Numbered from the stretch's first letter, positions 1-6,115 are shown. The stretch is 9,726 nucleotides of DNA from an uncultured Nitrospinaceae bacterium (GCA_913043155.1 CAJWLY010000046.1:1-9726); one strand, 5' to 3'. Program-made: numbers and translations. The notes: a model not told the origin generated them from the sequence alone.

Positions 1-258
1 TTGGGTCTGTTGCTGAGTTTGTTCAACTCCCTGTTGGCTGTTTTTGGGGGTACAACTAATTGATGAGGATTCTGAACTATCATCAAAAACCTCGACACAA
101 TCCGCTTCAGTTGTCAATGCTTCCTTTACAGATTCAGCACTTGGTATCCAATCAAAACTTGGTACCCATTCTTCTAGATCAAAACCGTGGGATTGGGTAA
201 CCGGGCAGACCAAAATAATTGAGACGACCAGACTCGTTAGTGAAAATGTTTTCCACAT
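1..258 (-). CDS. Exported hypothetical protein, N-terminal part (3' end beyond left edge)
   Basis: An open frame on the minus strand starts at ATG (256-258) and stays open for 86 codons to the window edge, so the C-terminus is missing. The start is well supported: a purine-rich Shine-Dalgarno stretch (GGGAGGAAGGGG) lies just upstream. The N-terminus is a classic Sec signal peptide: MWK, a hydrophobic stretch (residues about 5-20), then a likely cleavage near SHG (23-25). The mature part is acidic and rich in Ser and Gln. It opens with two similar hexads, WVPSFD (31-36) and WIPSAE (37-42), and holds Cys54 and Cys69. The visible tail is Gln-rich (75-86). I recognise no family. The plus-strand frame across the same bases is a shadow without a comparable start. 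It is transcribed away from the 259-633 spacer, which must hold its promoter. Confidence 0.72.
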   Translation of the reverse strand, partial: MWKTFSLTSLVVSIILVCPVTQSHGFDLEEWVPSFDWIPSAESVKEALTTEADCVEVFDDSSESSSISCTPKNSQQGVEQTQQQTQ

Positions 259-365
259 GATCCCCTTCCTCCCAATGTTTTCTTGAAACAAACTCCGAAA
301 AATGGCCTGCCTCTGTAAGTTGTACCACTTTTTAAGTTAGTATTGCAGTCTTGGGTTGTCTGTTT

Positions 366-514
366 TCAGAGCTAGAGGCTGATAACCCAAGGCAATCTGT
401 TCTGTAAGGATTCCCAAGTTTCTCCGACGCATCATCGAATTTAATCCAGAAACTGGCGATATATTGCCGTTTTCGGCAAAATTCCACCTTTTGCCTTGGG
501 TATCAAGGCTCTAG
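366..514. other. Nested inverted repeats in the divergent spacer; possible structured RNA or regulatory element
   Basis: The 375-base spacer between the divergent genes (259-633) holds no convincing gene, but its middle can fold. The strongest element is a perfect 11-base inverted repeat, ACCCAAGGCAA (385-395) with TTGCCTTGGGT (491-501). Outside it, CTAGAG (372-377) pairs with CTCTAG (509-514) across a symmetric 7x7 internal loop. Inside it are a second stem, AGTTTCT (417-423) with AGAAACT (448-454), and a tight hairpin, TTGCCG-TTTT-CGGCAA (464-479). Together these give a three-way-junction-like fold. A further copy, CTTGGGTT (350-357), could pair with AACCCAAG (384-391) instead, making a mutually exclusive alternative. 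The strand is unknown. It matches no RNA family I recognise, and DNA-level operator sites are also possible. Confidence 0.35.
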
Positions 515-575
515 AAACTCGAGGCCGACACTTATAGGTTTTCCCATAGGGGGGGCTCCCTGACAGGACCCGGGG

Positions 576-604
576 TTGAATTGTGTCTTTTGTTCGGTTA
601 ATCT
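576..604 (+). promoter_or_regulatory. Candidate sigma-70-type promoter for the MBL-fold gene
   Basis: TTGAAT (576-581) and TAATCT (599-604) are separated by exactly 17 bases and lie about 30 bases before the ATG at 634. Only the first four bases of the -35 box match consensus, and the -10 match is poor, so this is a weak positional candidate. Confidence 0.22.
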
Positions 605-633
605 TTGCCTTTCCAATTCGAGGATTATAAAAA

Positions 634-2040
634 ATGATCAAAACCACTCTGATCGGGCATGCCAGCCTGCTCATTCAGTCTAAGGAAACCACCATTGTGA
701 CGGATCCCGTCTGGTCCGATTACCAATGGGAGGAACTTCAGGTTCTATGTCCCAGTATCGTTCTAGAGAGGGACAAGATTCCTCCCGTCGATGTCGTCAA
801 TATTTCGCATCGGCATCAGGACCATTTCGACGTGCGCACGCTCGCCTACTTGGCGCAAAATGGTAACGTACTTAAGCCGGATGCGACGATTCTTGTCCCC
901 AACGACAAAATTCTTATAGACGTCCTCAAGGAACTGGAGTTTAAAAATATTCGTGTTGTTACCGATTTTGAACCGATGCAGTTTAAGGATGTGACGCTCA
1001 CGCCGACCCCCTCACGCAACCAGATAAGCACTTCCGATGATGAGTATCCCGAGCACGGGCTCCTTGTTAATGACGGAGAGGTGACCGTGTGGAACGAGGT
1101 AGACACCCTCGTGGATCCCGAGACCATTGAACGCATCCGCGGACTATACGGTCAGATCGATTTAGCCCATGTCCGGTTTGTTCCTCTGATAGAGGGGAAC
1201 TTCTCCTATCATAAATCGACGAATCTACCGTTGAGCGAATACTGCACATTTTTGAATGTCGTAAAGACTCTGGGGCCCAAAATGGTGGTTCCAGGCGCCG
1301 CCTTCTTTCGGTACCGGGACGAAGTCGGCTTCCTGAATCAATATTCGTTTCCGACCACTATGGATCAGTTCATTCGCGACCTTGCGGTTTTTTGTCCCGA
1401 GGTTCCATGCAGCCCGTTTTTACACGGGGACGTTATGCATGTCACAACCGACGGAGTCCGCATCGAAAAACAGTCCTCGGATTTTGTGCGCATTCGGGAG
1501 AATGATGGTCATCGGGTGGCGTTCAAGCCCGTTATGGAAGTCCCTCCCATCCGAACCCGAACGACCGATCCAAAACAGCATGAAAAAGAAATGAAAGTTA
1601 TCAGGGATTTTATTGAAAACCACCTGATGGAGCGGATTTTGAGAAGCGATATGCTGAAATTTTGGCTGCATTTCCAAGTGGTTACCCAGTTAGAGGTTTT
1701 CGGTCAGGAGGGTTCCGAGGTGTGGGGTATCGACTTTGCGCAGGATAAGCTCCGGGTACAGAAAGGAGATCTCGGCAAGATCAATATCTATGAAGGAATC
1801 GGTTCCTCGGAGCTTTGTGCCTTGATTGAAGGAACGACATCTTGGGATTATGTGACTCTGTGCGGCAACTACCGAACCTTTCATAATGTCTATCGAGTAA
1901 CCGACGGAAGTTTGGAACTTCCTCCGGAAGATCTGTCCAACTACAGTTTGGAACCCTTGATGGAAGCTTTCCCGTGGGATGAGGCTATGAACCGGGAAAA
2001 GTTCATGAAAGATGTCCGCCGCTGGAAAGGGAAAGCTTGA
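634..2040 (+). CDS. Metallo-beta-lactamase-fold hydrolase (UlaG-like) with an extra C-terminal domain
   Basis: The 468-residue protein starts at ATG 634 with GAGGA (620-624) as a well-spaced ribosome site. The N-terminal half is a UlaG/Lactamase_B_2-type metallo-beta-lactamase fold: GHAS at 8-11, then the metal-binding signature SHRHQDHFD with His59, His61, Asp63 and His64. His141 (EHG) and Asp157 (NEVD) are the likely further metal ligands. Such enzymes usually hold two metals and cut phosphoester, ester or lactone bonds; the substrate cannot be told here. The protein is much longer than the roughly 220-350 residues typical of this group. After a linker near 300-320, residues about 330-440 form a second domain with WGIDF, a DKLRVQKGD strand pair and ALIEGTTSWD, reminiscent of SCP2/sterol-carrier-like folds (my inference). 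No signal peptide is seen, so it is probably cytoplasmic. It stands alone and converges on the pentapeptide gene across 59 bases. A distant link to the MBL half of CMP-Neu5Ac hydroxylase-type proteins is possible but unproven. Confidence 0.82.
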   Translation: MIKTTLIGHASLLIQSKETTIVTDPVWSDYQWEELQVLCPSIVLERDKIPPVDVVNISHRHQDHFDVRTLAYLAQNGNVLKPDATILVPNDKILIDVLKELEFKNIRVVTDFEPMQFKDVTLTPTPSRNQISTSDDEYPEHGLLVNDGEVTVWNEVDTLVDPETIERIRGLYGQIDLAHVRFVPLIEGNFSYHKSTNLPLSEYCTFLNVVKTLGPKMVVPGAAFFRYRDEVGFLNQYSFPTTMDQFIRDLAVFCPEVPCSPFLHGDVMHVTTDGVRIEKQSSDFVRIRENDGHRVAFKPVMEVPPIRTRTTDPKQHEKEMKVIRDFIENHLMERILRSDMLKFWLHFQVVTQLEVFGQEGSEVWGIDFAQDKLRVQKGDLGKINIYEGIGSSELCALIEGTTSWDYVTLCGNYRTFHNVYRVTDGSLELPPEDLSNYSLEPLMEAFPWDEAMNREKFMKDVRRWKGKA

Positions 2041-2099
2041 ACCGGTTTAACCTGTTCCTACAAATGATGTTGGGCAAGGCAGTATCTTTATCGTAAACC

Positions 2100-2654
2100 C
2101 TAGGGACAACCGGAGTTATCGTTTCCCCAGGGTGTGGTGGTATGACATAAAACTGCATCATACAGGTTTGATCCTTGCGTGGTTGCTCCACTCAGGTTGG
2201 CCTTGCTTAGATCTGCCTTATCCAGCTTTACCATAAACAGGTACGCATCACTCAGGTTCGCCCCTATCAGCTTTGCCTCAGTCAGGTTTGCCAAGCGCAG
2301 GTCGGCCGCTCTCAGGTTTGCCTCGGTCAGGTTGGCCTTGCTCAGGTTCGCCAAGCTCAGGTTTGCCAAACGCAGGTTCGCATCGATCAGTAGTGCCCCC
2401 TCCAGATTTACCCCGATCAGGTTTGCATGACGTAGGTTCGCTCCCCTAAGGTCCGCCAAGCTCAGGTTCGCTCCTCTAAGATCTGCCGAACCCAGGCTTA
2501 GGCCACCCAGGTTTGCCTCGCTTAGGTCGCATCTGGGGCAATGGCCAGATTTCTTTAATTTTTTTACCTGAACCTCATCAAAACCAAACGAATGGGTAGA
2601 AAGGCAAGTAAAAGAAAAGATTGAAGCGATGACTACTGCAAGATATTTTTTCAT
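2100..2654 (-). CDS. Exported pentapeptide-repeat protein
   Basis: The 184-residue protein begins with a Sec signal peptide (MKKYLAVVIASIFSFTC, cleavage probably near SFG, 22-24). The short mature N-terminus carries a CPRC motif (Cys39, Cys42). From 42 to 166 run about 25 unbroken five-residue units of the A(N/D)Lxx type, such as ANLSL and ADLRG, enough for roughly six turns of a right-handed four-sided beta-helix. The C-terminal cap ends in CHTTTPWGNDNSGCP, with Cys170 and Cys183 as a possible disulfide in an oxidising periplasm. Residues before Cys17 do not form a good lipobox, so a soluble exported protein is more likely than a lipoprotein. The start ATG (2652-2654) overlaps the stop of the upstream trmB-repeat gene as ATGA. 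Its ribosome site (AGGGAG) lies inside that gene, so translation is probably coupled. Family members often act as protein-binding scaffolds; the partner here is unknown. Confidence 0.9.
   Translation of the reverse strand: MKKYLAVVIASIFSFTCLSTHSFGFDEVQVKKLKKSGHCPRCDLSEANLGGLSLGSADLRGANLSLADLRGANLRHANLIGVNLEGALLIDANLRLANLSLANLSKANLTEANLRAADLRLANLTEAKLIGANLSDAYLFMVKLDKADLSKANLSGATTQGSNLYDAVLCHTTTPWGNDNSGCP
2157..2531 (-). repeat. Pentapeptide-repeat tract, 15-base period, about 25 units
   Basis: This stretch codes residues 42-166 of the exported protein. On the plus strand it shows recurring CAGGTT(T/C)GCC-like words every 15 bases, which are the Ala-Asn-Leu codons in reverse. Few units are interrupted; the most divergent read AYLFM, VKLDK and ATTQG near the C-terminal end. 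The spacing is that of a coding tandem repeat. There are no spacers and it is not a CRISPR array. Confidence 0.9.
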
Positions 2655-4417
2655 TGCTCTCCCTTTAAACTGCCTCCCAGCTTTTCATATACGCTGTTGG
2701 CAAGGCGATTAAAGTCGGAAGGGTCTTTCGCTTTGCCCGCTGCTTTCTTGTAAATTTTCTTAGCCCATTCTTTGTCTCCCAGGTTTTTACATAGGCATTC
2801 GGCCAGCCAACGGAATTCATAAAAGGTTTCCGCTTTGTCCTCCGCTTTCTTATATAGTTTCCTCGCCCATTCTTTATCGCCTAAGTTTTCGCACAGGCTG
2901 TCGGCAAGGTTACGGAATTCACAACTTTTTTCCGCTTTTCCTTCCGCTTTCTTATACAACCTTATGGCCCACTCTTCATCGCCCAAAATTTTGCACAGGC
3001 TATCGGCGAGGTCGCAGAAGTCATCACTGTTTTTAGCCTTACTCCCAGCTTTACCGTATACCTTCTTGGCCCATTTTTTATCGCCAAGTTTTTCGCAAAG
3101 GTATTCGCCCAAACTATGGAGGTCACTACTGTCTTCCGCCTTGTCCTCGACCTTCTTGGATAATTCCTTGGCCCATTGCCTATCGGCAAGTTTTTCATAT
3201 ATGCTGTTGGCAAGTTCATAGAAGTCCGAATACTCTTCCGCTTTATCTTCAGCTTGCTTATAAATTTCCCCAGCCCAATTTTTATCACCGAGTGTTTCGG
3301 AAATGCTGTCGGCCAGGTCACACAATTCACGAATGTTTTCCGTCTGGCCCTCGGCTCTCTTGTATAATTTCTTCGCCCAATCTTTATCGCCCAGCGTTTC
3401 GGAAATGCTGTACGCAAGCCAATTAAACTCCAGACCGTTTTCCGCATTACATTCGGCTTGCTTATAAATTTCCCTGGCCCAACCTTTATCACCCAGTGTT
3501 TCGGAAATGCTGTACGCAAGCCAATTAAAGTCCAAGCTGTCTTGAGCTTGATCCGTTGCTTTCCTGTAAACTTTCTTAGCCCATTCCTTATTTCCTGCAT
3601 CCGCTAAATTATCCGCAACTTTCTTGAGATCACAGGCATCCTTCGCGCTAGATTCAGCGTTCTTGAGTTTCTCAAATAGGAGCTTATCATTGGCTTCTAC
3701 CTTGCTCCCGCTCTCTTGAGATTCATTAGTTTTTTCTTCCGCCAAAGGTATTTTCTTAGATTTCTCGGTTTTTCTATCACCGGCCAGCCTAAAATATTCT
3801 AGATAATGGATTTTATCACCAGCATAAATAAAGCTTTTTTCGAATTTTGTTTTGGGGAGATCGCCACGGTCTTCGAGAAAACCGGACTTCCGTTCCATAT
3901 TTTGAAACAAGGAACAAGCATTAAAATATTCGAGCATTTCCCGGGCATATGTTCCGCTATCGGTTGCTAGGCAAACACGGCCCATAGGTGCCAGCTTCTG
4001 TGCGAGCAATTTAACAAGCTCAGGTTTGATCAATCTTCGTTTTTTATGTCTTTTTTTTGGCCAAGGATCTGGGAAATTTATATAGATCGTATCTAACGCG
4101 CCATCTTGGAATAGAAGAGGAATTTTATTCCTGACATCCCCATGTACCACGCGAATATTATTTAATCCAAGGTTTCTAATCCGGATCATTAATTTTCGAA
4201 TTCCCTTGTGGTAAAAATCTATCCCGATAAAATTGTGATGGGGTTCTCTGGCAGCCATTTCAATTAAAAAGTCTCCCATTCCAAAACCAATTTCCAGTTT
4301 AATGGGTTGGCGATTTCCGAATTGGGTTTGCCAATCCGGGCGTTCATCAGTATCAAGAAACCAGGAGTCCCCTTCCTTGATTTTGGCGGAAGATGGTTTT
4401 GCTGTCAGTAAGCCCAT
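2651..4417 (-). CDS. trmB: TrmB-type tRNA (guanine-N7)-methyltransferase fused to nine 34-residue helical repeats
   Basis: The frame is open from a TTG at 4450, but I place the start at ATG 4415-4417 (588 residues): GGAG lies seven bases before it, and it falls 16 bases after the upstream stop. Residues about 25-215 are a TrmB domain, which makes m7G (position 46 in known tRNAs) using S-adenosylmethionine. Visible motifs are LEIGFGMGD (41-49), GID (65-67, usually GVE/GIE), HGDV with Asp94, the signature FPDPWPKKRHKKRR (115-128, Asp117, Lys121), TDSGTYA (152-158) and TKFE (Thr190, Glu193). All expected catalytic and binding motifs seem present. A charged Lys/Glu/Ser-rich linker (about 216-260) leads to nine repeats of exactly 34 residues, each starting Trp-Ala (Trp279, 313, 347, 381, 415, 449, 483, 517, 551), pattern WAKKLYKKAEDKAE...FxxLADSLxExLGDKE. 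These should form a TPR/Sel1-like helical-hairpin solenoid. Ordinary TrmB is about 210-250 residues, so over half of this protein is extra. It is the middle gene of the operon. Confidence 0.88.
   Translation of the reverse strand: MGLLTAKPSSAKIKEGDSWFLDTDERPDWQTQFGNRQPIKLEIGFGMGDFLIEMAAREPHHNFIGIDFYHKGIRKLMIRIRNLGLNNIRVVHGDVRNKIPLLFQDGALDTIYINFPDPWPKKRHKKRRLIKPELVKLLAQKLAPMGRVCLATDSGTYAREMLEYFNACSLFQNMERKSGFLEDRGDLPKTKFEKSFIYAGDKIHYLEYFRLAGDRKTEKSKKIPLAEEKTNESQESGSKVEANDKLLFEKLKNAESSAKDACDLKKVADNLADAGNKEWAKKVYRKATDQAQDSLDFNWLAYSISETLGDKGWAREIYKQAECNAENGLEFNWLAYSISETLGDKDWAKKLYKRAEGQTENIRELCDLADSISETLGDKNWAGEIYKQAEDKAEEYSDFYELANSIYEKLADRQWAKELSKKVEDKAEDSSDLHSLGEYLCEKLGDKKWAKKVYGKAGSKAKNSDDFCDLADSLCKILGDEEWAIRLYKKAEGKAEKSCEFRNLADSLCENLGDKEWARKLYKKAEDKAETFYEFRWLAECLCKNLGDKEWAKKIYKKAAGKAKDPSDFNRLANSVYEKLGGSLKGEQ
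2666..3583 (-). repeat. Nine tandem 102-base coding repeats (34-residue Trp-Ala units)
   Basis: The nine units keep an exact 102-base period with no insertions or deletions until the end. The two units nearest the methyltransferase are almost copies of each other: a 32-base stretch is identical at 3396-3427 and 3498-3529, and the adjoining unit at 3294 shares its first half. This points to recent duplication or gene conversion at the N-terminal end of the array. The C-terminal units differ more. The regular period keeps other frames open, which explains long overlapping shadow frames here. Confidence 0.9.
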
Positions 4418-4433
4418 TCCCTGTCTCCAACGG

Positions 4434-5219
4434 TTAGTGCAACCTTCCAAAAAACGTTAACCGGGCGTTTTCTGATAACTCAATGTTCTTTTCAAGATTG
4501 TAATTCAAGGTAGCAAGAATGCGGTTCTTTTTTGAAGTGACAGGAAGGACACGATGAAGATAGTTGCGCCCATAAAAAAGGACAAGCGTGCCTTCCTCAC
4601 CCCGTAGCTCTTCAGCGGGATGTTTGTTTTGTAAAACAGAATCTATGAGTTGAATATCGATCGTATTTTTTCCCATATTGCGCGCATCAACAACATATTG
4701 AAAATTTCCTCCTGCTATTGGTCGTTGAATCATCAGTGTAATAGCAAATGACGCATTATCAAAATGCCACCCTAATTGTTGATTTTTTTCATAATAATTA
4801 TAATTGATGGACGATAAAGTGTCGGCGTACGGGTGGATCTTATCAAGTGACAGTACTGATTGGATAAAACTTTGAAAAACAGCAGAGTTATAAATTGTTC
4901 TTAAATGGGAATCGTGTGGAATCAAGTCATGCGGAACACAGCCCTTGTCGCTTATTATTTCAATATTACAGGGGTGGCTATCATCCAGTTGAGTATTTTT
5001 TTTAGTAAGTAAAATATTATGATTCTGTGAACAATAAAATGCTTTATCATGTAACTCTTGGGCCTCGTGTTGCAGTTTGACCAAAGCTTCTTTTGTCAGA
5101 AAGTTGTTTAAAACAAGTATGGAATTTTTTTGCAGCTCACTCCTACAATCCCGAGCATAGGAATTGAAATCGTCAATGGGGTGGCGTTGAAAGTCAATAA
5201 TATTCCGCAAATTATTCAT
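4434..5219 (-). CDS. Fe(II)/2-oxoglutarate-dependent dioxygenase, substrate unknown
   Basis: I choose the ATG at 5217-5219 (261 residues), preceded by AAGG at a fitting distance; a GTG at 5250-5252 would add 11 residues but shows no ribosome site. The C-terminal half holds the double-stranded beta-helix core: GWHFDN supplies His152 and Asp154, and YGRNYLHRV supplies the second metal His222. Arg233 in KKNRILATLNYN is the likely 2-oxoglutarate-binding residue. GGNFQYV (about 170-176) and EEGTLVLFYG fit the family's strands. The enzyme should therefore couple oxidation of a substrate to decarboxylation of 2-oxoglutarate. The N-terminal half (1-130) is Asn/His/Asp-rich and presumably shapes the substrate site. 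The general pattern recalls HalD/ArpA-like oxygenases, but that is from memory. No signal peptide is seen. It is the first gene of the minus operon, ending 16 bases before the trmB-repeat start. Its bases are clearly AT-richer than those of the flanking genes, hinting at transfer. Confidence 0.8.
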   Translation of the reverse strand: MNNLRNIIDFQRHPIDDFNSYARDCRSELQKNSILVLNNFLTKEALVKLQHEAQELHDKAFYCSQNHNILLTKKNTQLDDSHPCNIEIISDKGCVPHDLIPHDSHLRTIYNSAVFQSFIQSVLSLDKIHPYADTLSSINYNYYEKNQQLGWHFDNASFAITLMIQRPIAGGNFQYVVDARNMGKNTIDIQLIDSVLQNKHPAEELRGEEGTLVLFYGRNYLHRVLPVTSKKNRILATLNYNLEKNIELSENARLTFFGRLH

Positions 5220-5298
5220 CAGCGTGACCTTGTCGATAATTGTTGAAGTCACTAGTTGTATACCCGGTCTTACAGCAACAATCTTTTCGAAGGATTCT

Positions 5299-5327
5299 AT
5301 TTTATAAATATTTTCCTGCTTGTGGAA
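5299..5327 (-). promoter_or_regulatory. Weak candidate promoter for the dioxygenase-trmB-pentapeptide operon
   Basis: In the divergent spacer (5220-5438) the minus strand reads TTCCAC (5327-5322), 17 bases, then TAAAAT (5304-5299) inside an AT-rich run. The -10 is good and the -35 poor. The same spacer also holds a direct repeat AACCCATT at 5376-5383 and 5390-5397 flanking a T run, a possible regulator site. I see no riboswitch or clear promoter for the plus-strand gene at 5439. Confidence 0.2.
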
Positions 5328-5438
5328 GGATGTGTTAGGGTGCAGATACTTTAATCCTCGGCCTGATCTCAGGGTAACCCATTTTTTTCAACCCATTCCG
5401 ATCGATCCAAGATCTTCCAGACTACTCAATAAAAGACA

Positions 5439-6110
5439 ATGAACCGTTTTCGATTGACGACCGTCCGCGAACGCCGCGGATTCACTCTGCTGGGATGGGG
5501 GATGTTGTCCGGAACGCTGGTTGCCTTGATCATATTATTTACCCTGACCATTTATCCTTTTCTTGCTCTCACCCGGCCCGCTCAGGGAGAGGTTCTGGTT
5601 GTGGAGGGGTGGTTGCCTGATTATGCACTGGAAAAAGTCCGGGACCGGTTCCAAGACGGAAATTATCAGTCTCTGGTGACATCGGGAGGGGAATTGTCGG
5701 TCGGTTTTCACCTGTCCAGGTACAAGACTTGGGCCCAGTTGGCCGCTGCCACGCTGGCAGCACAGGGGGTTCCGGCAGAAAAAATTATCGCAGCCTCGGC
5801 CCCAAGCGTGAAAAAGGACAGAACCTATGCGTCGGTGCTTGAAGTCAAAAAACAACTGGTAGAAAAAGGATTGTTTCCAGCGTCGATCGACGTGGTATCG
5901 CTTGGCTCTCACTCCCGTCGCACCTGGATGATGTATCAAATGATTTTTTCTCCAGACACACAGGTAGGTATTTATTCTATTAGGCCGCACAATTATGATC
6001 CTGAGGGGTGGTGGAGTTCCAGCGCTGGAGTCCGCACCATCATTGGAGAAACCATCGCTTATTTGTATGCGCGGCTGATTTTTAATCCACCCGCCTTGAT
6101 AGAAAACTGA
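5439..6110 (+). CDS. Membrane-anchored DUF218 (SanA/YdcF/ElyC-like) protein
   Basis: This 223-residue protein has a basic N-terminus (MNRFRLTTVRERR), one transmembrane helix at about 17-39, and a soluble domain that should face the periplasm. The domain resembles DUF218: EVLVVEGW (51-58) where the family has its first beta-strand and glycine/acid motif, VTSGG (80-84), a conserved GVP segment (110-112), DRTYAS (127-132) in the place of the usual NT.EN helix, and LGSHSRRTWM (155-164) in the place of the VTS.yH..R motif. PEGWWSSSAG (188-197) and a C-terminal helix follow. DUF218 proteins are linked to envelope polysaccharide or vancomycin-barrier roles, but the activity is not settled. No strong Shine-Dalgarno precedes ATG 5439 (only AAAAGA), so the start is a little uncertain, though the Arg-rich leader before the helix is typical. 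The DUF389 gene follows 21 bases later, suggesting an operon. Confidence 0.75.
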   Translation: MNRFRLTTVRERRGFTLLGWGMLSGTLVALIILFTLTIYPFLALTRPAQGEVLVVEGWLPDYALEKVRDRFQDGNYQSLVTSGGELSVGFHLSRYKTWAQLAAATLAAQGVPAEKIIAASAPSVKKDRTYASVLEVKKQLVEKGLFPASIDVVSLGSHSRRTWMMYQMIFSPDTQVGIYSIRPHNYDPEGWWSSSAGVRTIIGETIAYLYARLIFNPPALIEN

Positions 6111-6115
6111 TCCCA

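Noticed and set aside
44..286. Plus-strand 80-codon frame
   Set aside because: It overlaps the minus-strand exported protein, which has a strong ribosome site and signal peptide; the plus frame has neither.
362..383. Similarity of GTTTTCAGAGCTAGA to a Cas9 guide-RNA scaffold
   Set aside because: The match is short and imperfect. There are no repeats, spacers or cas genes nearby, so it is coincidence.
549..555. Run of seven G as part of a G-quadruplex
   Set aside because: There are not four suitable G tracts nearby; a lone G run with flanking C runs is not enough.
441..674. Minus-strand 77-codon frame in the spacer
   Set aside because: It overlaps the start of the MBL gene and its ribosome site, and has no recognisable protein features. 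The bases look structural rather than coding.
2042..2113. Inverted repeat CCGGT/ACCGG plus TGTTCC/GGGACA as a terminator between convergent genes
   Set aside because: The loop is over 40 bases, the stem has a six-base bulge and no T run follows. It also reaches into the pentapeptide coding end.
2179..2430. Plus-strand repetitive frame opposite the pentapeptide gene
   Set aside because: It is a shadow kept open by the 15-base period; its Arg/Phe/Ala-rich repeat has no start signal.
2157..2531. Regular short DNA repeats that could suggest a CRISPR or satellite array
   Set aside because: The 15-base period is the codon pattern of pentapeptide repeats in an intact exported protein; there are no unique spacers.
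2962..3600. Second minus-strand frame of 212 codons inside the trmB-repeat gene
   Set aside because: The 102-base period repeats the same out-of-frame codons, so a missing stop in one unit keeps all units open. The real frame carries the TrmB domain and the exact 34-residue pattern.
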